Below, piece after piece: positions 11,272 through 20,010 of a DNA stretch of 64,000 nt. Source of the DNA: Rhizobiales bacterium CCH3-A5 (lineage in GTDB: Bacteria > Pseudomonadota > Alphaproteobacteria > Rhizobiales > Beijerinckiaceae); contig LSIB01000154.1 in the NCBI GenBank assembly GCA_001556025.1, forward strand, positions 1 through 64,000, given 5' to 3'. A program made the translations under genes and the position numbers. The notes below the pieces were generated by a model. That model had not been told where the DNA came from. It searched no databases and worked only from the letters and a program-made list of their open reading frames with translations. Positions within the stretch are counted from its first letter, which is position 1, and each line of letters begins with the position of its first letter.

Positions 11272-12351
11272 ATGACCGCCTACCGCACACACACGCCTGA
11301 CTCCCTGCGCGCCCTCGTGCGCGCCATGGTCACCGCCGCCGGCTGGAGCGGAGCGGAGGCTGCAGAGACCGCCGACCATCTCGTGCTGGCCAATCTCAGC
11401 GGCCATGACAGCCATGGCGTCGGCATGCTGCCGCTGTATTTCCAGTCGCTGGCCGACGGCAACCTGAAACCGGACTCAGGCCCCTCCGACCGGCTGAACG
11501 CCCCCCCCTTCCTGATTGTCGGCGCCAATATCGCGCTCGGCCAACCGGTGGCGCGCAACGCGGTCGAACGCGCCATCCCGATAGCGAAGAGCGGCGGCGT
11601 CGCGATCCTGAACCTGCTCGACGCCCACCATATCGGCCGCATCGGCCATTATGCGGAGATCGCGGCGCAAGCCGGGCTGATCTCGCTGTTCTGGGTCAAT
11701 GTCGCCGGCCGGCCGCCGATCGTCGCGCCCTATGCGGCCAGGGAGGCGCGCTTCGGCACCAATCCGCATGCGATCGGCATTCCGGTGCCGGGCGGCGAGC
11801 CGATCATCCTCGACTTCGCCACCAGCCGCATGGCCCATGGCAAGGCCCGCGTCGCCTTCAACAAGGGCGTGCCGGTTCCGGAAGGTTACGTCATCGACGG
11901 CGACGGCAACCCGACGACCGAGCCGCGCCATGTGTTTCTGCATGGCGTCGGCCAGAACGAGGCGCTGGGCGCTCTGCTGCCCTTCGGCGACCACAAGGGC
12001 GCGGGCCTTGCGCTGATCGCAGAACTGCTCTCGGCCGGGCTGATGGGCGCCGCCCGCATCGACCAGAAGCCGGCGAAAAGTTGGATCATCAACTCGCTCT
12101 TCGGCATCCTGATCGATCCGGCCCGGCTGGAGCCGAGCGAGGACCTGCGCAAGGAGCGCATCGAGAGCTACCTCGCCTTTGTACGCGCGGCCAAGCCGCA
12201 GGACGAGGCCAACCCTGTGCTCGCGCCCGGCGACAAGGAGCGCGCCATGCGGACCGAGCGCGCCCGCGACGGAATCCCGCTCGACGACGAGACGTGGTCG
12301 CAGATCGCTGCGGCGGCGAGGCGTTTCGGGGTGGATGCGGAGGGGTTTTGA
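11272..12351 (+). CDS. LDH2-family (malate/L-lactate-type) dehydrogenase
   Basis: A 359-residue NAD(P)-dependent oxidoreductase of the LDH2/MDG2 fold, which includes malate, ureidoglycolate, sulfolactate and delta-1-piperideine-2-carboxylate reductases. Family motifs: LANLSGHDSHGVGMLPLY near the N-terminus, DAHHIGRIGHYAE, GTNPHAIGIPVPGG and LPFGDHKGAGLALIAELLS. The true substrate cannot be told from these. The frame opens at 11218, but that ATG lies inside an inverted repeat; the ATG at 11272 starts the conserved part. Candidate operators lie just upstream. A family A repeat follows the stop by a few bases. Confidence 0.88.
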   Translation: MTAYRTHTPDSLRALVRAMVTAAGWSGAEAAETADHLVLANLSGHDSHGVGMLPLYFQSLADGNLKPDSGPSDRLNAPPFLIVGANIALGQPVARNAVERAIPIAKSGGVAILNLLDAHHIGRIGHYAEIAAQAGLISLFWVNVAGRPPIVAPYAAREARFGTNPHAIGIPVPGGEPIILDFATSRMAHGKARVAFNKGVPVPEGYVIDGDGNPTTEPRHVFLHGVGQNEALGALLPFGDHKGAGLALIAELLSAGLMGAARIDQKPAKSWIINSLFGILIDPARLEPSEDLRKERIESYLAFVRAAKPQDEANPVLAPGDKERAMRTERARDGIPLDDETWSQIAAAARRFGVDAEGF

Positions 12352-12358
12352 CAACCTC

Positions 12359-12434
12359 CGTCATTGCGAGCGAAGCGAGGCAATCCAGGGGTCTCGCGCA
12401 AACGCTGGATTGCTTCGCTTCGCTCGCAATGACC
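12359..12434. repeat. REP-like palindromic repeat, family A (copy 2)
   Basis: Same element as at 2931-3012: the left arm CGTCATTGCGAGCGAAGC with GCAATCCAG, and the right arm CTGGATTGCTTCGC ending GCAATGACCG. The spacer differs. It lies between the converging dehydrogenase and phzF genes, where it may serve as a bidirectional hairpin. Confidence 0.9.
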
Positions 12435-12447
12435 GCTCGATGCACCG

Positions 12448-13332
12448 CTAGAGCAGCGCCTCGCCCCGGAACACGGGCACACATGACCCTCCGACGCTCG
12501 CGCGGACGCCCTCTGCCGTCCGCCAGGCCTTGAGGTTGAGCAGGCTCGGCCGCCCCATCTCGACCCCTTGCGTCAGCGTCCACGCCCCGCTCTCCTGCCC
12601 GCTCAGCGACAGCAGCAGCGCGGCGACTGTGGCGCTGGCGCTGCCGGTCGCCGGGTCCTCCCAGGTGCCGCTGATCGGCGCGAACATACGCGCCCGGATC
12701 GCCTCGCCGTCCCTGGCGTAGAGGAACAGCGAGAAGCGCCCTTCCAGTCCAGGCGTCGCGTCGCGCAGGCTGCGGAACTGCGACAGGTCCGGCGTCGCCC
12801 TGGCCAGAGCCTCCAGTGTGATTTCCGCCAGCACGAAGAAGACACCGACCGAGGCGCGCAGCGGCGCATGGTTCGTGACCACGATGTCGGCCGCGTCAAG
12901 CCCGACGCAGGCGGCGATCGCCTCCGGCGGCAGTTCGATGCTCGTCGAGAGCGGCTGCGGCGCGACGATGGTGGCGGCCTCCACCTCCTCGCCGGCATGG
13001 GTGACCCGGACCTCGACCAGCCCCGCGATCTCCTCGAACCGCAGCAGCCCGTTCTCGTCCCGGCCGTGGCGCGCCAGCACGAAGGCGGTGCCGACATTGG
13101 GATGGCCCGCAAAGGGCATCTCGTGGGTCCGGGTGAAGATGCGCACGCGGGCGGTGTTGGCTGGATTGTCCGGAGGCAGGACGAAGGTCGTCTCGGAGTA
13201 GTTCATCTCGGCCGCGAGCGCCTGCATCTCGGCGTCCGACAGCCCGCGCGCATCGGTGAAGACGGCGAGCTGGTTGCCGCCGAAGCGGGTTTCCGTGAAA
13301 ACGTCGACGGTCTCGAAGGCGAATTTGCGCAT
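12448..13332 (-). CDS. PhzF-family isomerase/epimerase-like protein
   Basis: A 294-residue protein of the PhzF superfamily, which has the diaminopimelate-epimerase fold. N-terminal [20 protein letters not shown], the catalytic-type glutamate in MNYSETTF (Glu47), the [16 protein letters not shown] motif and C-terminal [19 protein letters not shown] all match. PhzF itself isomerises DHHA in phenazine synthesis, but no phenazine genes are near and most family members have unknown substrates. A decayed copy of the first 35 codons is found fused to a sufT fragment at 14870-15178. Confidence 0.9.
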   Translation of the reverse strand: MRKFAFETVDVFTETRFGGNQLAVFTDARGLSDAEMQALAAEMNYSETTFVLPPDNPANTARVRIFTRTHEMPFAGHPNVGTAFVLARHGRDENGLLRFEEIAGLVEVRVTHAGEEVEAATIVAPQPLSTSIELPPEAIAACVGLDAADIVVTNHAPLRASVGVFFVLAEITLEALARATPDLSQFRSLRDATPGLEGRFSLFLYARDGEAIRARMFAPISGTWEDPATGSASATVAALLLSLSGQESGAWTLTQGVEMGRPSLLNLKAWRTAEGVRASVGGSCVPVFRGEALL

Positions 13333-13489
13333 GGCGGGCTCCGGCGCTGCGGGAGGCGAGGATCGGACTCATGCCAGAGATCGCTGCGCCACGATCATGA
13401 AACTCGCAGATGCGATCGATCACAGCGGTCGATCAGGCGGCCTTGCTCCGTCGCAAGTGAGAGTTCCCCAATCGCTTCGGAGCCTGTAA

Positions 13490-13939
13490 GTGCGACTGAT
13501 GGAAATAGCGCCCGAACAGCTAAGCAGCCTCGCTCGTGCGGTCGAGATCATGACGGCGGCTACAAAGGTCGCCGGACAGGAAGGCGCAGCCACGCCATCG
13601 CGGCGAATGCCGCCGTCCGAGATTGCGGCCGTTCTCTTCATCGGGAGAAATGACGGGGCTAGGCTCAACAATCTCGCGGAGCATCTGCGCGTCGGACCGA
13701 CAACTGCCAGCAGCATCGTCGATCGTCTGGTGAAGGCTGCCCTGGTCGTCCGTCAACGGCCGGAGGTCGATCGGCGCTCACTGAGCCTGAGCCTGACCGA
13801 AGCGGGACAAGCGCTGAGACGACAATCGGAAGAGGAACAGGAGGCCTGGTGTCGCCTGATGCTTCAGGCGCTGGAACCATCGGAGCGACCGGGCTTCGTC
13901 GCAGCCATGAGCAAGATTGCCAGTCGGCTCCTTGTATAA
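13490..13939 (+). CDS. MarR-family transcriptional regulator
   Basis: A 149-residue winged-helix regulator. The DNA-binding core is visible: LNNLAEHLRVGPTTASSIVDRLVKAALVVRQRPEVDRRSLSLSLT in order, with the wing DRRS and the downstream LTEAG signature. Helices at both ends form the dimer interface. I chose the GTG at 13490 because GGAG lies 7 bases before it; an ATG three codons later is possible. It is followed after 65 bases by a short-chain dehydrogenase in the same direction, which is likely its target. Confidence 0.9.
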   Translation: MRLMEIAPEQLSSLARAVEIMTAATKVAGQEGAATPSRRMPPSEIAAVLFIGRNDGARLNNLAEHLRVGPTTASSIVDRLVKAALVVRQRPEVDRRSLSLSLTEAGQALRRQSEEEQEAWCRLMLQALEPSERPGFVAAMSKIASRLLV

Positions 13940-13953
13940 TCCATTTATTGGAT
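13939..13953 (+). promoter_or_regulatory. Short inverted repeat before the SDR gene
   Basis: ATCCA/TGGAT arms with a 5-base spacer begin at the marR stop codon, in an AT-rich 65-base gap that is unlike the surrounding GC-rich DNA. It could be a MarR-type operator or part of a promoter for the SDR gene. Arms are short, so this may be chance. Confidence 0.25.
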
Positions 13954-14004
13954 ATTGCATTTCTCGTATTATTTGGTTATGCAGGCATGGAAGGAGACAG
14001 ATCC

Positions 14005-14862
14005 ATGCCCCACGACACCAAGACCATTCTGATAACGGGCGCCTCGTCAGGCATCGGCGCGGCAACAGCAAAGCTCTTCGCCGAACGCGGCTGGAACGTC
14101 GCCGCCGCCATGCGCGCGCCATCCCGCGCTCATGACTGGGCGCGCCTCGGCTCAGTGTCGACCCCTGCCATCGACGTCAGCGATCCGGCCATGTGCCGAC
14201 GCGGCGTCGCCGAAACGATTGCTCGTTTCGGCCGTATCGATGTGCTGTTCAACAATGCCGGTTATGGGCTCAACGGCCCTGTCGAGGGTGCGAGCGAAGA
14301 CCAGATGCATCGACAATTCGACGTCAACGTCGTCGGCGTGGCGCGCATGATGCAGGCCGTGCTGCCCTTTATGCGCGAGCAGCGGAGCGGACTCATCATC
14401 ACGACCTCATCGATCGGCGGTCTGATCGGAATGCCTATCTCGCCGTTCTACATTGCCTCGAAACACGCGGTGGAAGGGCTCATCGAATCCGCCCGGTTCG
14501 AACTCAAGCCGTTCGGCGTCCGCCTGAAACTGATCGAGCCTGGCGGCATCCGCACCGACTTCGCCAGCCGCTCGGCTGAATGGACCGACCATTCCGCTTA
14601 CACCGACCATCTGCGAGGCGCGCGGGCGATGAGCAGCAGCCTCGTGGACGGCTCGCCGGACCCATCGGCAGTCGCGGAGGTCGTGATGCGCGCCGTGTGT
14701 GACCGCTCGGACCGCCTCCGGTATCTGGCCAAGCCCGGCCCCTATGTCGCTCTCTACAACCTCTTGCCGGACAAGGTCTGGCGCAGCTTGATCGGGACTG
14801 CGCTGAGCCGGCAGGCGCGCAACGCCAGGCCGGAATCCTCGACATCGCAGGCCGTGAGATGA
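14005..14862 (+). CDS. Short-chain dehydrogenase/reductase (SDR)
   Basis: A 285-residue classical SDR that uses NAD(P)(H). Cofactor motif TGASSGIGAATAK near the N-terminus, NNAGYG after strand 4, catalytic Ser in TTSSIGG, Tyr149 and Lys153 in FYIASK. The C-terminal 60 residues extend beyond the core fold, as in retinol-dehydrogenase-like SDRs. AAGGAGA lies 7 bases before the ATG at 14005, which fixes the start although the frame is open much further upstream. It follows a marR gene, suggesting a stress- or ligand-induced oxidoreductase. The substrate is unknown. Confidence 0.92.
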   Translation: MPHDTKTILITGASSGIGAATAKLFAERGWNVAAAMRAPSRAHDWARLGSVSTPAIDVSDPAMCRRGVAETIARFGRIDVLFNNAGYGLNGPVEGASEDQMHRQFDVNVVGVARMMQAVLPFMREQRSGLIITTSSIGGLIGMPISPFYIASKHAVEGLIESARFELKPFGVRLKLIEPGGIRTDFASRSAEWTDHSAYTDHLRGARAMSSSLVDGSPDPSAVAEVVMRAVCDRSDRLRYLAKPGPYVALYNLLPDKVWRSLIGTALSRQARNARPESSTSQAVR

Positions 14863-14869
14863 CGGCCGC

Positions 14870-15178
14870 TTAGCACATATCGAGCGTGACCCTCGCCTCG
14901 TCCGACAGGTGCGACTTGTCCCAGGGCGGGTCGAAGATCATCCTGACCGAGACGCCGGAAACGCCCGGCACCGCCGAGACCGCCTTCTCGATCCAGCCCG
15001 GCATCTCGGCGTCCGACAATCCGCGCGCATCGGAGAAGACGGCGAGTTGGTTGCCGCCGGAGCGGACCGTCTTGAAGACGTCGACGGCCTCGTCGGTGAA
15101 TTTGTGCAGGGCGAGCTCTTGCGCGCGTGGAGCGCCCGATGGAAGCAATGCCACTCTTGGCGGCCGCAGAACCATCAA
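14870..15178 (-). pseudogene. Chimeric relic: start of phzF joined in frame to the end of sufT
   Basis: A 102-codon frame made of two recognisable halves. Codons from about 24 to 59 (FTDEAVDVFKTVRSGGNQLA, then ARGLSDAEM) copy the N-terminus of the PhzF protein encoded at 12448-13332. The remainder, from MPGWIEKAVSAVPGVSGVSV to the stop, copies the C-terminus of SufT encoded at 16016-16396. By eye about 120 of 137 bases match sufT and about 91 of 109 match phzF. The join lies at GCATCTCG (15001-15008), a sequence present in both parents. The phzF start codon has become CTG, and both halves lack catalytic parts, so I treat it as a pseudogene even though the frame is open. Confidence 0.75.
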
Positions 15179-15221
15179 CGCCGATGACGAGAGCGACTAT
15201 GCGTGGCGAGGGATCAGGCCG

Positions 15222-15560
15222 TCACAACAAAAAGTGAAACCCGAAGCCGAGGATGACGAGCCCCGCCGCCACGACCTGCGCGACGAAGAGCGGCTTCAAC
15301 TGCGCCAGTTGAGCGGCGTGCAGATCGGCGCGTTCGGCGCGGGACATGCGGTCGCGCGTCTTGAACTGCTCCTTGAGCACCTTGGGGTCGCTGCTAGCCC
15401 CGTCGCGCTCCAGATCCATCCGGACGGCGATGAACCCGATCACGAGGCCGAGGATGCCGAGCCCGAAAAACCCGACGAGGCGCAGCGCTCCGTAGAACAC
15501 GCCGATGGCGAGGGCTGCCAAGATCGGAAACGCCAGATAGTCCCATTTCGTGAAGCGCAT
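15222..15560 (-). CDS. Small two-span membrane protein
   Basis: A 112-residue protein with hydrophobic segments at about residues 8-25 and 26-45 (LAFPILAALAIGVFYGAL and GFFGLGILGLVIGFIAV), a charged middle with DLERDGASSDPKVL, and a third hydrophobic stretch at the C-terminus (VAQVVAAGLVILGFGF). I do not recognise the family. The ATG at 15560 is the first that gives a sensible membrane protein; no Shine-Dalgarno is evident, which lowers certainty. It is divergent from the small hydrophilic gene at 15677. Confidence 0.6.
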   Translation of the reverse strand: MRFTKWDYLAFPILAALAIGVFYGALRLVGFFGLGILGLVIGFIAVRMDLERDGASSDPKVLKEQFKTRDRMSRAERADLHAAQLAQLKPLFVAQVVAAGLVILGFGFHFLL

Positions 15561-15676
15561 GAGACGATACTGCGCGAGGACGCGACCTGCGTCTATCCGG
15601 CGACGCCGTCCCGGACTGCGGAACGATCGCCGGCCGAGCCGGTTGCCATCGGATGAGGACAAGCAAGGAGACCGTC

Positions 15677-16009
15677 ATGACGGAGCACAAGCGCCAGCCA
15701 ATGGACTGTCCCGACCATGATACACCTCGCAGACCCGGCCAGCCGGGAGAGCAGACACAGCAGCGTCCGGGGCCAAGCCCCGATTCGAGCCACGCAACCG
15801 GCCCCCACGCGCCTTTCGACGTAGATTCGAGCGCGAAGGCCGAGCGCATCAGGCAGGATGCCGCCGGTCAGTATCGCCAGGGGACGACCTCTCCCAACCG
15901 CGGCGGGCTGATGAGCGCCAATCCGGTCGTGCTGTCGAAAGACGGCGACGCGACCAGCGGCAATGGCCACGGCCGCGACAGGAACGGTTCACGCAAGGAG
16001 CAGGACTGA
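15677..16009 (+). CDS. Hydrophilic, probably disordered hypothetical protein
   Basis: A 110-residue protein rich in Pro, Gly, Gln, Asp and Arg with no predicted hydrophobic core. AAGGAGACCGTC stands directly before the ATG at 15677, a strong ribosome binding site that favours this start over the ATG at 15653 and argues for real expression. No family recognised; the low complexity suggests an intrinsically disordered protein, perhaps stress-related. It ends 7 bases from the convergent sufT stop. Confidence 0.6.
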   Translation: MTEHKRQPMDCPDHDTPRRPGQPGEQTQQRPGPSPDSSHATGPHAPFDVDSSAKAERIRQDAAGQYRQGTTSPNRGGLMSANPVVLSKDGDATSGNGHGRDRNGSRKEQD

Positions 16010-16015
16010 GCCCGC

Positions 16016-16396
16016 TCACCACATATCGAGCGCGACCCTCGCCTCGTCGGACATGCGCGACTGGTCCCAGGGCGGATCAAACGTCATGTTGACCGAAACG
16101 CCGGAGACGCCCGGCACGGCGGAGACCGCGTTCTCGACCCAGCCCGGCATCTCGCCGGCGACGGGGCAGCCCGGCGCGGTCAGGGTCATGTCGATCGCGA
16201 CCTGACGGTCGTCGGCGATATCGACCCGGTAGATCAGGCCGAGTTCGTAGATGTCGGACGGGATCTCCGGATCGTAGACCGTCTTCAGCGCGGCGATGAT
16301 GTCGTCGGTGAGACGGTCGATCTCCTCGGGCGGCAGCGTGGTGCTCGCCCCCATGGTCGGGGCGTTCGGCTTGAGGTCTTCGGCTGTGTCGGTCAT
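16016..16396 (-). CDS. sufT: Fe-S assembly protein SufT (DUF59/MIP18 family)
   Basis: A 126-residue DUF59 protein. Motifs: IIAALKTVYDPEIPSDIYEL, the conserved cysteine in TLTAPGCPVAGEMPGW and the C-terminal FDPPWDQSRMSDEAR. SufT acts in maturation of Fe-S proteins and is often the last gene of alphaproteobacterial suf operons. It lies 34 bases downstream of sufS on the same strand, consistent with the operon end. Its C-terminal 45 codons are also present in the chimeric relic 0.9 kb away. Confidence 0.92.
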   Translation of the reverse strand: MTDTAEDLKPNAPTMGASTTLPPEEIDRLTDDIIAALKTVYDPEIPSDIYELGLIYRVDIADDRQVAIDMTLTAPGCPVAGEMPGWVENAVSAVPGVSGVSVNMTFDPPWDQSRMSDEARVALDMW

Positions 16397-16430
16397 CGCG
16401 TGCTTCCGGTTCGGTCAGGCAGGCGCGGTT

Positions 16431-17669
16431 CTAGGAGAACAGCGTCTCGGCCTTCCGCAGGGCTTCGACCAGTCTATCGACTTCCTCGAGCGTATTATAG
16501 AGCCCGAAGGAGGCGCGGCAGGTCGATGTCACGCCATATCGGGCGAGCAGAGGCATGGCGCAATGGGTGCCGGCCCTGACAGCCACGCCGGAGCGGTCGA
16601 TCACGGTCGCAACGTCATGGGCATGGGCGCCCTTCATCTCGAAGGCGACGATCGCGCCCTTGTCCTTCGCCTTGCCGAAGATACGGATCGAGTTCATTTC
16701 GCCGAGCCGCTGCATAGCGTAGTCGCGCAGGGCCGCCTCATGGGCGGCGATGTTCTCACGGCCAAGCGCCATCATGTAGTCGAGCGCGGCCCCCAGCCCC
16801 ACCGCCTCGACGATCGCCGGCGTGCCGGATTCGAAGCGATGCGGCGCGTCGTTATAGGTGACGGCGTCCTCGCTGACGGTGACGATCATTTCGCCGCCGC
16901 CCTCATAGGGCGGCAGCTTGTCGAGCCATTCCTTTTTGCCCCAGAGGATGCCTGAGCCCGTCGGCCCATAGGTCTTGTGGCCGGTGAAGCAGTAGAAGTC
17001 GCAGCCCAGTGCCTGCACATCGACCGGGAGATGCACCGCACCCTGGCTGCCGTCGACGACAAGCGGAATGCCGTAGTCCTTCAGCATCGCGGCGATCTCG
17101 GCGATCGGCAGGATCGTGCCGATCGCGTTCGACATATGCGTCAGCGCCACGACCTTGGTGCGCGGCGTGATCAGCTTCTCGAACGCGTCGACAAGGAAAT
17201 TGCCGTCTTCGTCGACGGGCGCCCATTTGATCACCGCGCCATGACGCTCGCGCCAGTAATGCCAGGGCACGATGTTGGAATGGTGCTCCAGGATGGAGAG
17301 GATGATCTCGTCGCCTTCCTGGATGTGCAGATGGCGGCCGAGCGAGGAGGCGACCGTGTTGAGTGCCCCCGTCGAGGAGCGCGTGAAGATGATCTCCTCG
17401 AGATGCGCCGCGTTCAGGAAGCGCCGCGCGCTCTCGCGGGCCGCCTCATAGGCCTCGGTCGAGGCGTTGGCGAGGTAGTGCAGGCCGCGATGGACGTTGG
17501 CGTAATCCTCGCGCATCAGCCGGTTCATCGCCTCAATGACGGCTTCGGGCTTCTGCGCTGACGCCGCATTGTCGAGATAAACCAAAGGCTTGCCGTAAAC
17601 TTCTCGCCCGAGGATGGTGAAATCCCGGCGGATCGTCTCGACATCGAAGGGCCTGCTCATCGCGTCCAT
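16431..17669 (-). CDS. sufS: Cysteine desulfurase SufS
   Basis: A 412-residue PLP enzyme (class V aminotransferase, group II cysteine desulfurase) that takes sulfur from cysteine for Fe-S cluster assembly. The PLP lysine is in CFTGHKTYGPTGSG, the cofactor-binding SILEHHSNIVPW and the active-site cysteine in RAGTHCAMPLL. The C-terminal SCRASFGLYNT is standard. Two in-frame starts, 17669 and 17660, are close; AAGG about 10 bases before the first favours it. The gene starts 5 bases after the tautomerase stop within the suf operon. Confidence 0.94.
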   Translation of the reverse strand: MDAMSRPFDVETIRRDFTILGREVYGKPLVYLDNAASAQKPEAVIEAMNRLMREDYANVHRGLHYLANASTEAYEAARESARRFLNAAHLEEIIFTRSSTGALNTVASSLGRHLHIQEGDEIILSILEHHSNIVPWHYWRERHGAVIKWAPVDEDGNFLVDAFEKLITPRTKVVALTHMSNAIGTILPIAEIAAMLKDYGIPLVVDGSQGAVHLPVDVQALGCDFYCFTGHKTYGPTGSGILWGKKEWLDKLPPYEGGGEMIVTVSEDAVTYNDAPHRFESGTPAIVEAVGLGAALDYMMALGRENIAAHEAALRDYAMQRLGEMNSIRIFGKAKDKGAIVAFEMKGAHAHDVATVIDRSGVAVRAGTHCAMPLLARYGVTSTCRASFGLYNTLEEVDRLVEALRKAETLFS

Positions 17670-17674
17670 GCGTC

Positions 17675-17884
17675 TCAAGCCTTTTCCGGCGAGGGCGGGG
17701 TGCGGTCCGCAACGAGTTGCCCGCCATGGCCCCAATCCTCACGCTCGATCTCCTGGATCACGATATGGGTGTTCTGCGGGTTCTTGCCGAGGACGCGCAC
17801 CAGCGTGGCCGTGAACTCCCTGACGATCTCGGCCTTCTGCGCCCGCGTCGCGCCTCTGGTGATCTGGAGGTTGACGTAGGGCAT
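17675..17884 (-). CDS. 4-oxalocrotonate tautomerase-family protein inside the suf operon
   Basis: A 69-residue protein. Pro2, which becomes the catalytic N-terminal proline after removal of Met, is followed by the family pattern YVNLQITRGATRAQKAEIVR and ending helix region HIVIQEIEREDWGHGG. The Arg/Phe side chains that set substrate choice in 4-OT are not clearly assignable. The start codon overlaps the sufD stop by one base, and sufS follows by 5 bases, so it is translated with the Fe-S operon. No role of this family in Fe-S assembly is established; metabolic coupling is unknown. Confidence 0.85.
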   Translation of the reverse strand: MPYVNLQITRGATRAQKAEIVREFTATLVRVLGKNPQNTHIVIQEIEREDWGHGGQLVADRTPPSPEKA

Positions 17885-19233
17885 CAGACCGCGCTCACCA
17901 GCGAGGACCCCTCGCGCTTCGCCAGCCAGGCCTCGACCCGCTCCATCACCATGCCGCGCAAGGTCTCGTCCTGCACGAACTCGACCGCCTCGCCGGCAAA
18001 AGCCTGCAGCACCAGCGCCTCGGCCTGCGGACGCGGCAGGCCGCGCGCCATCAGGTAAAACAACTGCTCGCCATCCATCTGGGCGACCGTCGCGCCATGC
18101 CCGCAGACCACGTCGTCGGCGAAGATTTCCAGCTCCGGCTTATTGAACATGGTCGCGCCGTCGTTGAGCAGCAGCGTGTTGCTCTTCATTCCGCCATCGG
18201 TCTTCTGCGCGTATTTGCGCACGATCACCTTGCCCTGGAAGACGCCGGTCGCCTCGCCGCCAATGATGTTCTTAAACATCTCGCGGCTGACGCCATGGGG
18301 CACGGCATGGTCCATCACCAGCGTAACGTCGGAATGCTCCTGGCCGCCGAGCAGGTTGACGCCGCGCAGGCCGATCTCGCTGTGCTCGCCGGCATATTCG
18401 ACGAAATACTGCTGGCGCAGCGTCGCCGCCTCGCAGATCAGCGAAAAACTATCGAACTTCGCCTGCGCGCCGACGGTGGCGAGCAGGCTCTGCACCTGCA
18501 CGGTCTCGGGGACGGCGCGGGAGACGACGCGCAAATGCTGGACGTCGCTCTCGTCGCCGGTCTGGAAGACGATCGCGCCGTTGATCTGCGACGCGCTCGG
18601 GCCGACGCCCTCGCCGATCTCGACGATCGTCGCCTTGACACCCCTGCCCGCGACGACCACCGAGCGATGAAAGATCGCGCGCTCATCCTCGCCCGAGGCG
18701 AACGAGACGATCGCGATCGGCTGGGACAGCTCCGTGCCGTCCGCGATCTCAATGAAGACGCCGTCGCGCATCAGCGCGGTGTTCAGCATCAGCCCGGTGT
18801 CGCTCTGGGCGATGCCGGGGCCAGCGAGGATGCGAGTGAGGTCCTCGCGGCCGGAGACCAGCGCATCGGTCAGCGGGTGGATCGTGACGCCATCGGGCAG
18901 CGCGTCCAACGTCGAAAGCTCTGCCGAGAATGCGCCGTCGATCAGGACGAGACGAATGCCTTCGAGCGCGAGTTTAGCGAGCCGCGCCTTGATCGCCGGC
19001 GTGATGGTGGCGTTGTCCGCCAGCGGCTTCGCCTCGCGCAGCAGGCCGCGCAGATCGGTGTAGCGCCAGGATTCGAGCCGGCGATGCGGCAGACCCTTGG
19101 CCTCGAAGCCGGCAAAGGCGTCCTCGCGCAGCTTGCGCACAGGCAGCGCGCCTGGCAATTCGGCCTTTGCAGCGGAGAATTGCGCGCTGAGCGCCTGCTC
19201 GGCGGCCGTCTTCAGGGGTGTGACGATCGACAT
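17884..19233 (-). CDS. sufD: Fe-S assembly scaffold subunit SufD
   Basis: A 449-residue subunit of the SufBC2D scaffold complex. The N-terminal helical region (RKLREDAFAGFEAKGLPHRRLE then YTDLRGLL) leads to the right-handed beta-helix core and the C-terminal family block with QKTDGGMKSNTLLLNDGA, KPELEIFADDVVCGHGATV and FYLMARGLPRPQAEALVL. SufD lacks the cysteine that SufB uses for cluster assembly. The stop overlaps the tautomerase ATG and its ATG overlaps the sufC stop (TGATG), showing translational coupling. Confidence 0.95.
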   Translation of the reverse strand: MSIVTPLKTAAEQALSAQFSAAKAELPGALPVRKLREDAFAGFEAKGLPHRRLESWRYTDLRGLLREAKPLADNATITPAIKARLAKLALEGIRLVLIDGAFSAELSTLDALPDGVTIHPLTDALVSGREDLTRILAGPGIAQSDTGLMLNTALMRDGVFIEIADGTELSQPIAIVSFASGEDERAIFHRSVVVAGRGVKATIVEIGEGVGPSASQINGAIVFQTGDESDVQHLRVVSRAVPETVQVQSLLATVGAQAKFDSFSLICEAATLRQQYFVEYAGEHSEIGLRGVNLLGGQEHSDVTLVMDHAVPHGVSREMFKNIIGGEATGVFQGKVIVRKYAQKTDGGMKSNTLLLNDGATMFNKPELEIFADDVVCGHGATVAQMDGEQLFYLMARGLPRPQAEALVLQAFAGEAVEFVQDETLRGMVMERVEAWLAKREGSSLVSAV

Positions 19234-19985
19234 CAGGCGGCGTCCGCGTAACCGGCATAGCCGTTCTTCTCGAGCTCCAGCGCGAGTTCCTTGCCGCCCG
19301 TCTTCACGATGCGGCCCTTCGACATGACATGCACCGTGTCGGGCACGATATGGTCGAGCAGGCGCTGGTAGTGCGTGATCACGAGGAAGCCGCGGCTCTT
19401 GTCACGCAGCGCGTTGACGCCGTCGGCGACGATGCGCAGCGCGTCGATGTCGAGGCCGGAATCGGTCTCGTCGAGGATGCACATCGAGGGCGAGAGCAGC
19501 GCCATCTGTAAGATTTCCATGCGCTTCTTCTCGCCGCCCGAGAACCCGACATTCAGCGGCCGGCGCAGCATGTCCTTGGCGATGCCGAGCTTGTCGGCCG
19601 CGCCGTTGACCGCCTTGATGAAGTCCGGCGTCAGCAGCTCGGCCTCGCCGCGCGCGCGGCGCTGCGCGTTCATCGCCGCCTTCAGGAAGGTCATGGTGGC
19701 GACGCCGGGGATTTCCAGCGGATACTGGAAGGCGAGGAAGATGCCCGCCGCTGCGCGCGCGTCAGCCTCCATCTCCAGCACGTTCTCGCCGTCGAGCAGG
19801 ATCTCGCCGTCGAGGACCTCATAGTCCTCCTTGCCGGCGATGACATAGGACAGCGTCGACTTGCCGGAGCCGTTGGGCCCCATGATCGCGGCGACCTCGC
19901 CATCGTTCACGGTGAGGTTGAGGCCGTTGAGGATCTGCTTGTCCTCGTCGGCGATTTTCACGACGAGATTGCGAATTTCGAGCAT
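19233..19985 (-). CDS. sufC: Fe-S assembly ATPase SufC
   Basis: A 250-residue ABC-type ATPase of the SufBC2D complex, soluble and not a transporter. Walker [10 protein letters not shown], the Q-loop in [13 protein letters not shown], signature FSGGEKKR, Walker B with [11 protein letters not shown] and the H-loop [10 protein letters not shown] chose the ATG at 19985 (MLEIRNL); the frame upstream comes from an intergenic repeat. The stop overlaps the sufD ATG by one base. A family B repeat separates it from sufB. Confidence 0.96.
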   Translation of the reverse strand: MLEIRNLVVKIADEDKQILNGLNLTVNDGEVAAIMGPNGSGKSTLSYVIAGKEDYEVLDGEILLDGENVLEMEADARAAAGIFLAFQYPLEIPGVATMTFLKAAMNAQRRARGEAELLTPDFIKAVNGAADKLGIAKDMLRRPLNVGFSGGEKKRMEILQMALLSPSMCILDETDSGLDIDALRIVADGVNALRDKSRGFLVITHYQRLLDHIVPDTVHVMSKGRIVKTGGKELALELEKNGYAGYADAA

Positions 19986-20010
19986 TGGTTTCGGTCCGGA
20001 TTTCCGCCGC

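Noticed and set aside
17671..17685. Shared 15-mer AAAAGGCTTGAGACG before sufS and before the hydrolase at 23121-23135
   Set aside because: The sufS copy lies within the tautomerase end; a single exact match of this length next to Shine-Dalgarno sequences can be chance and has no second feature.
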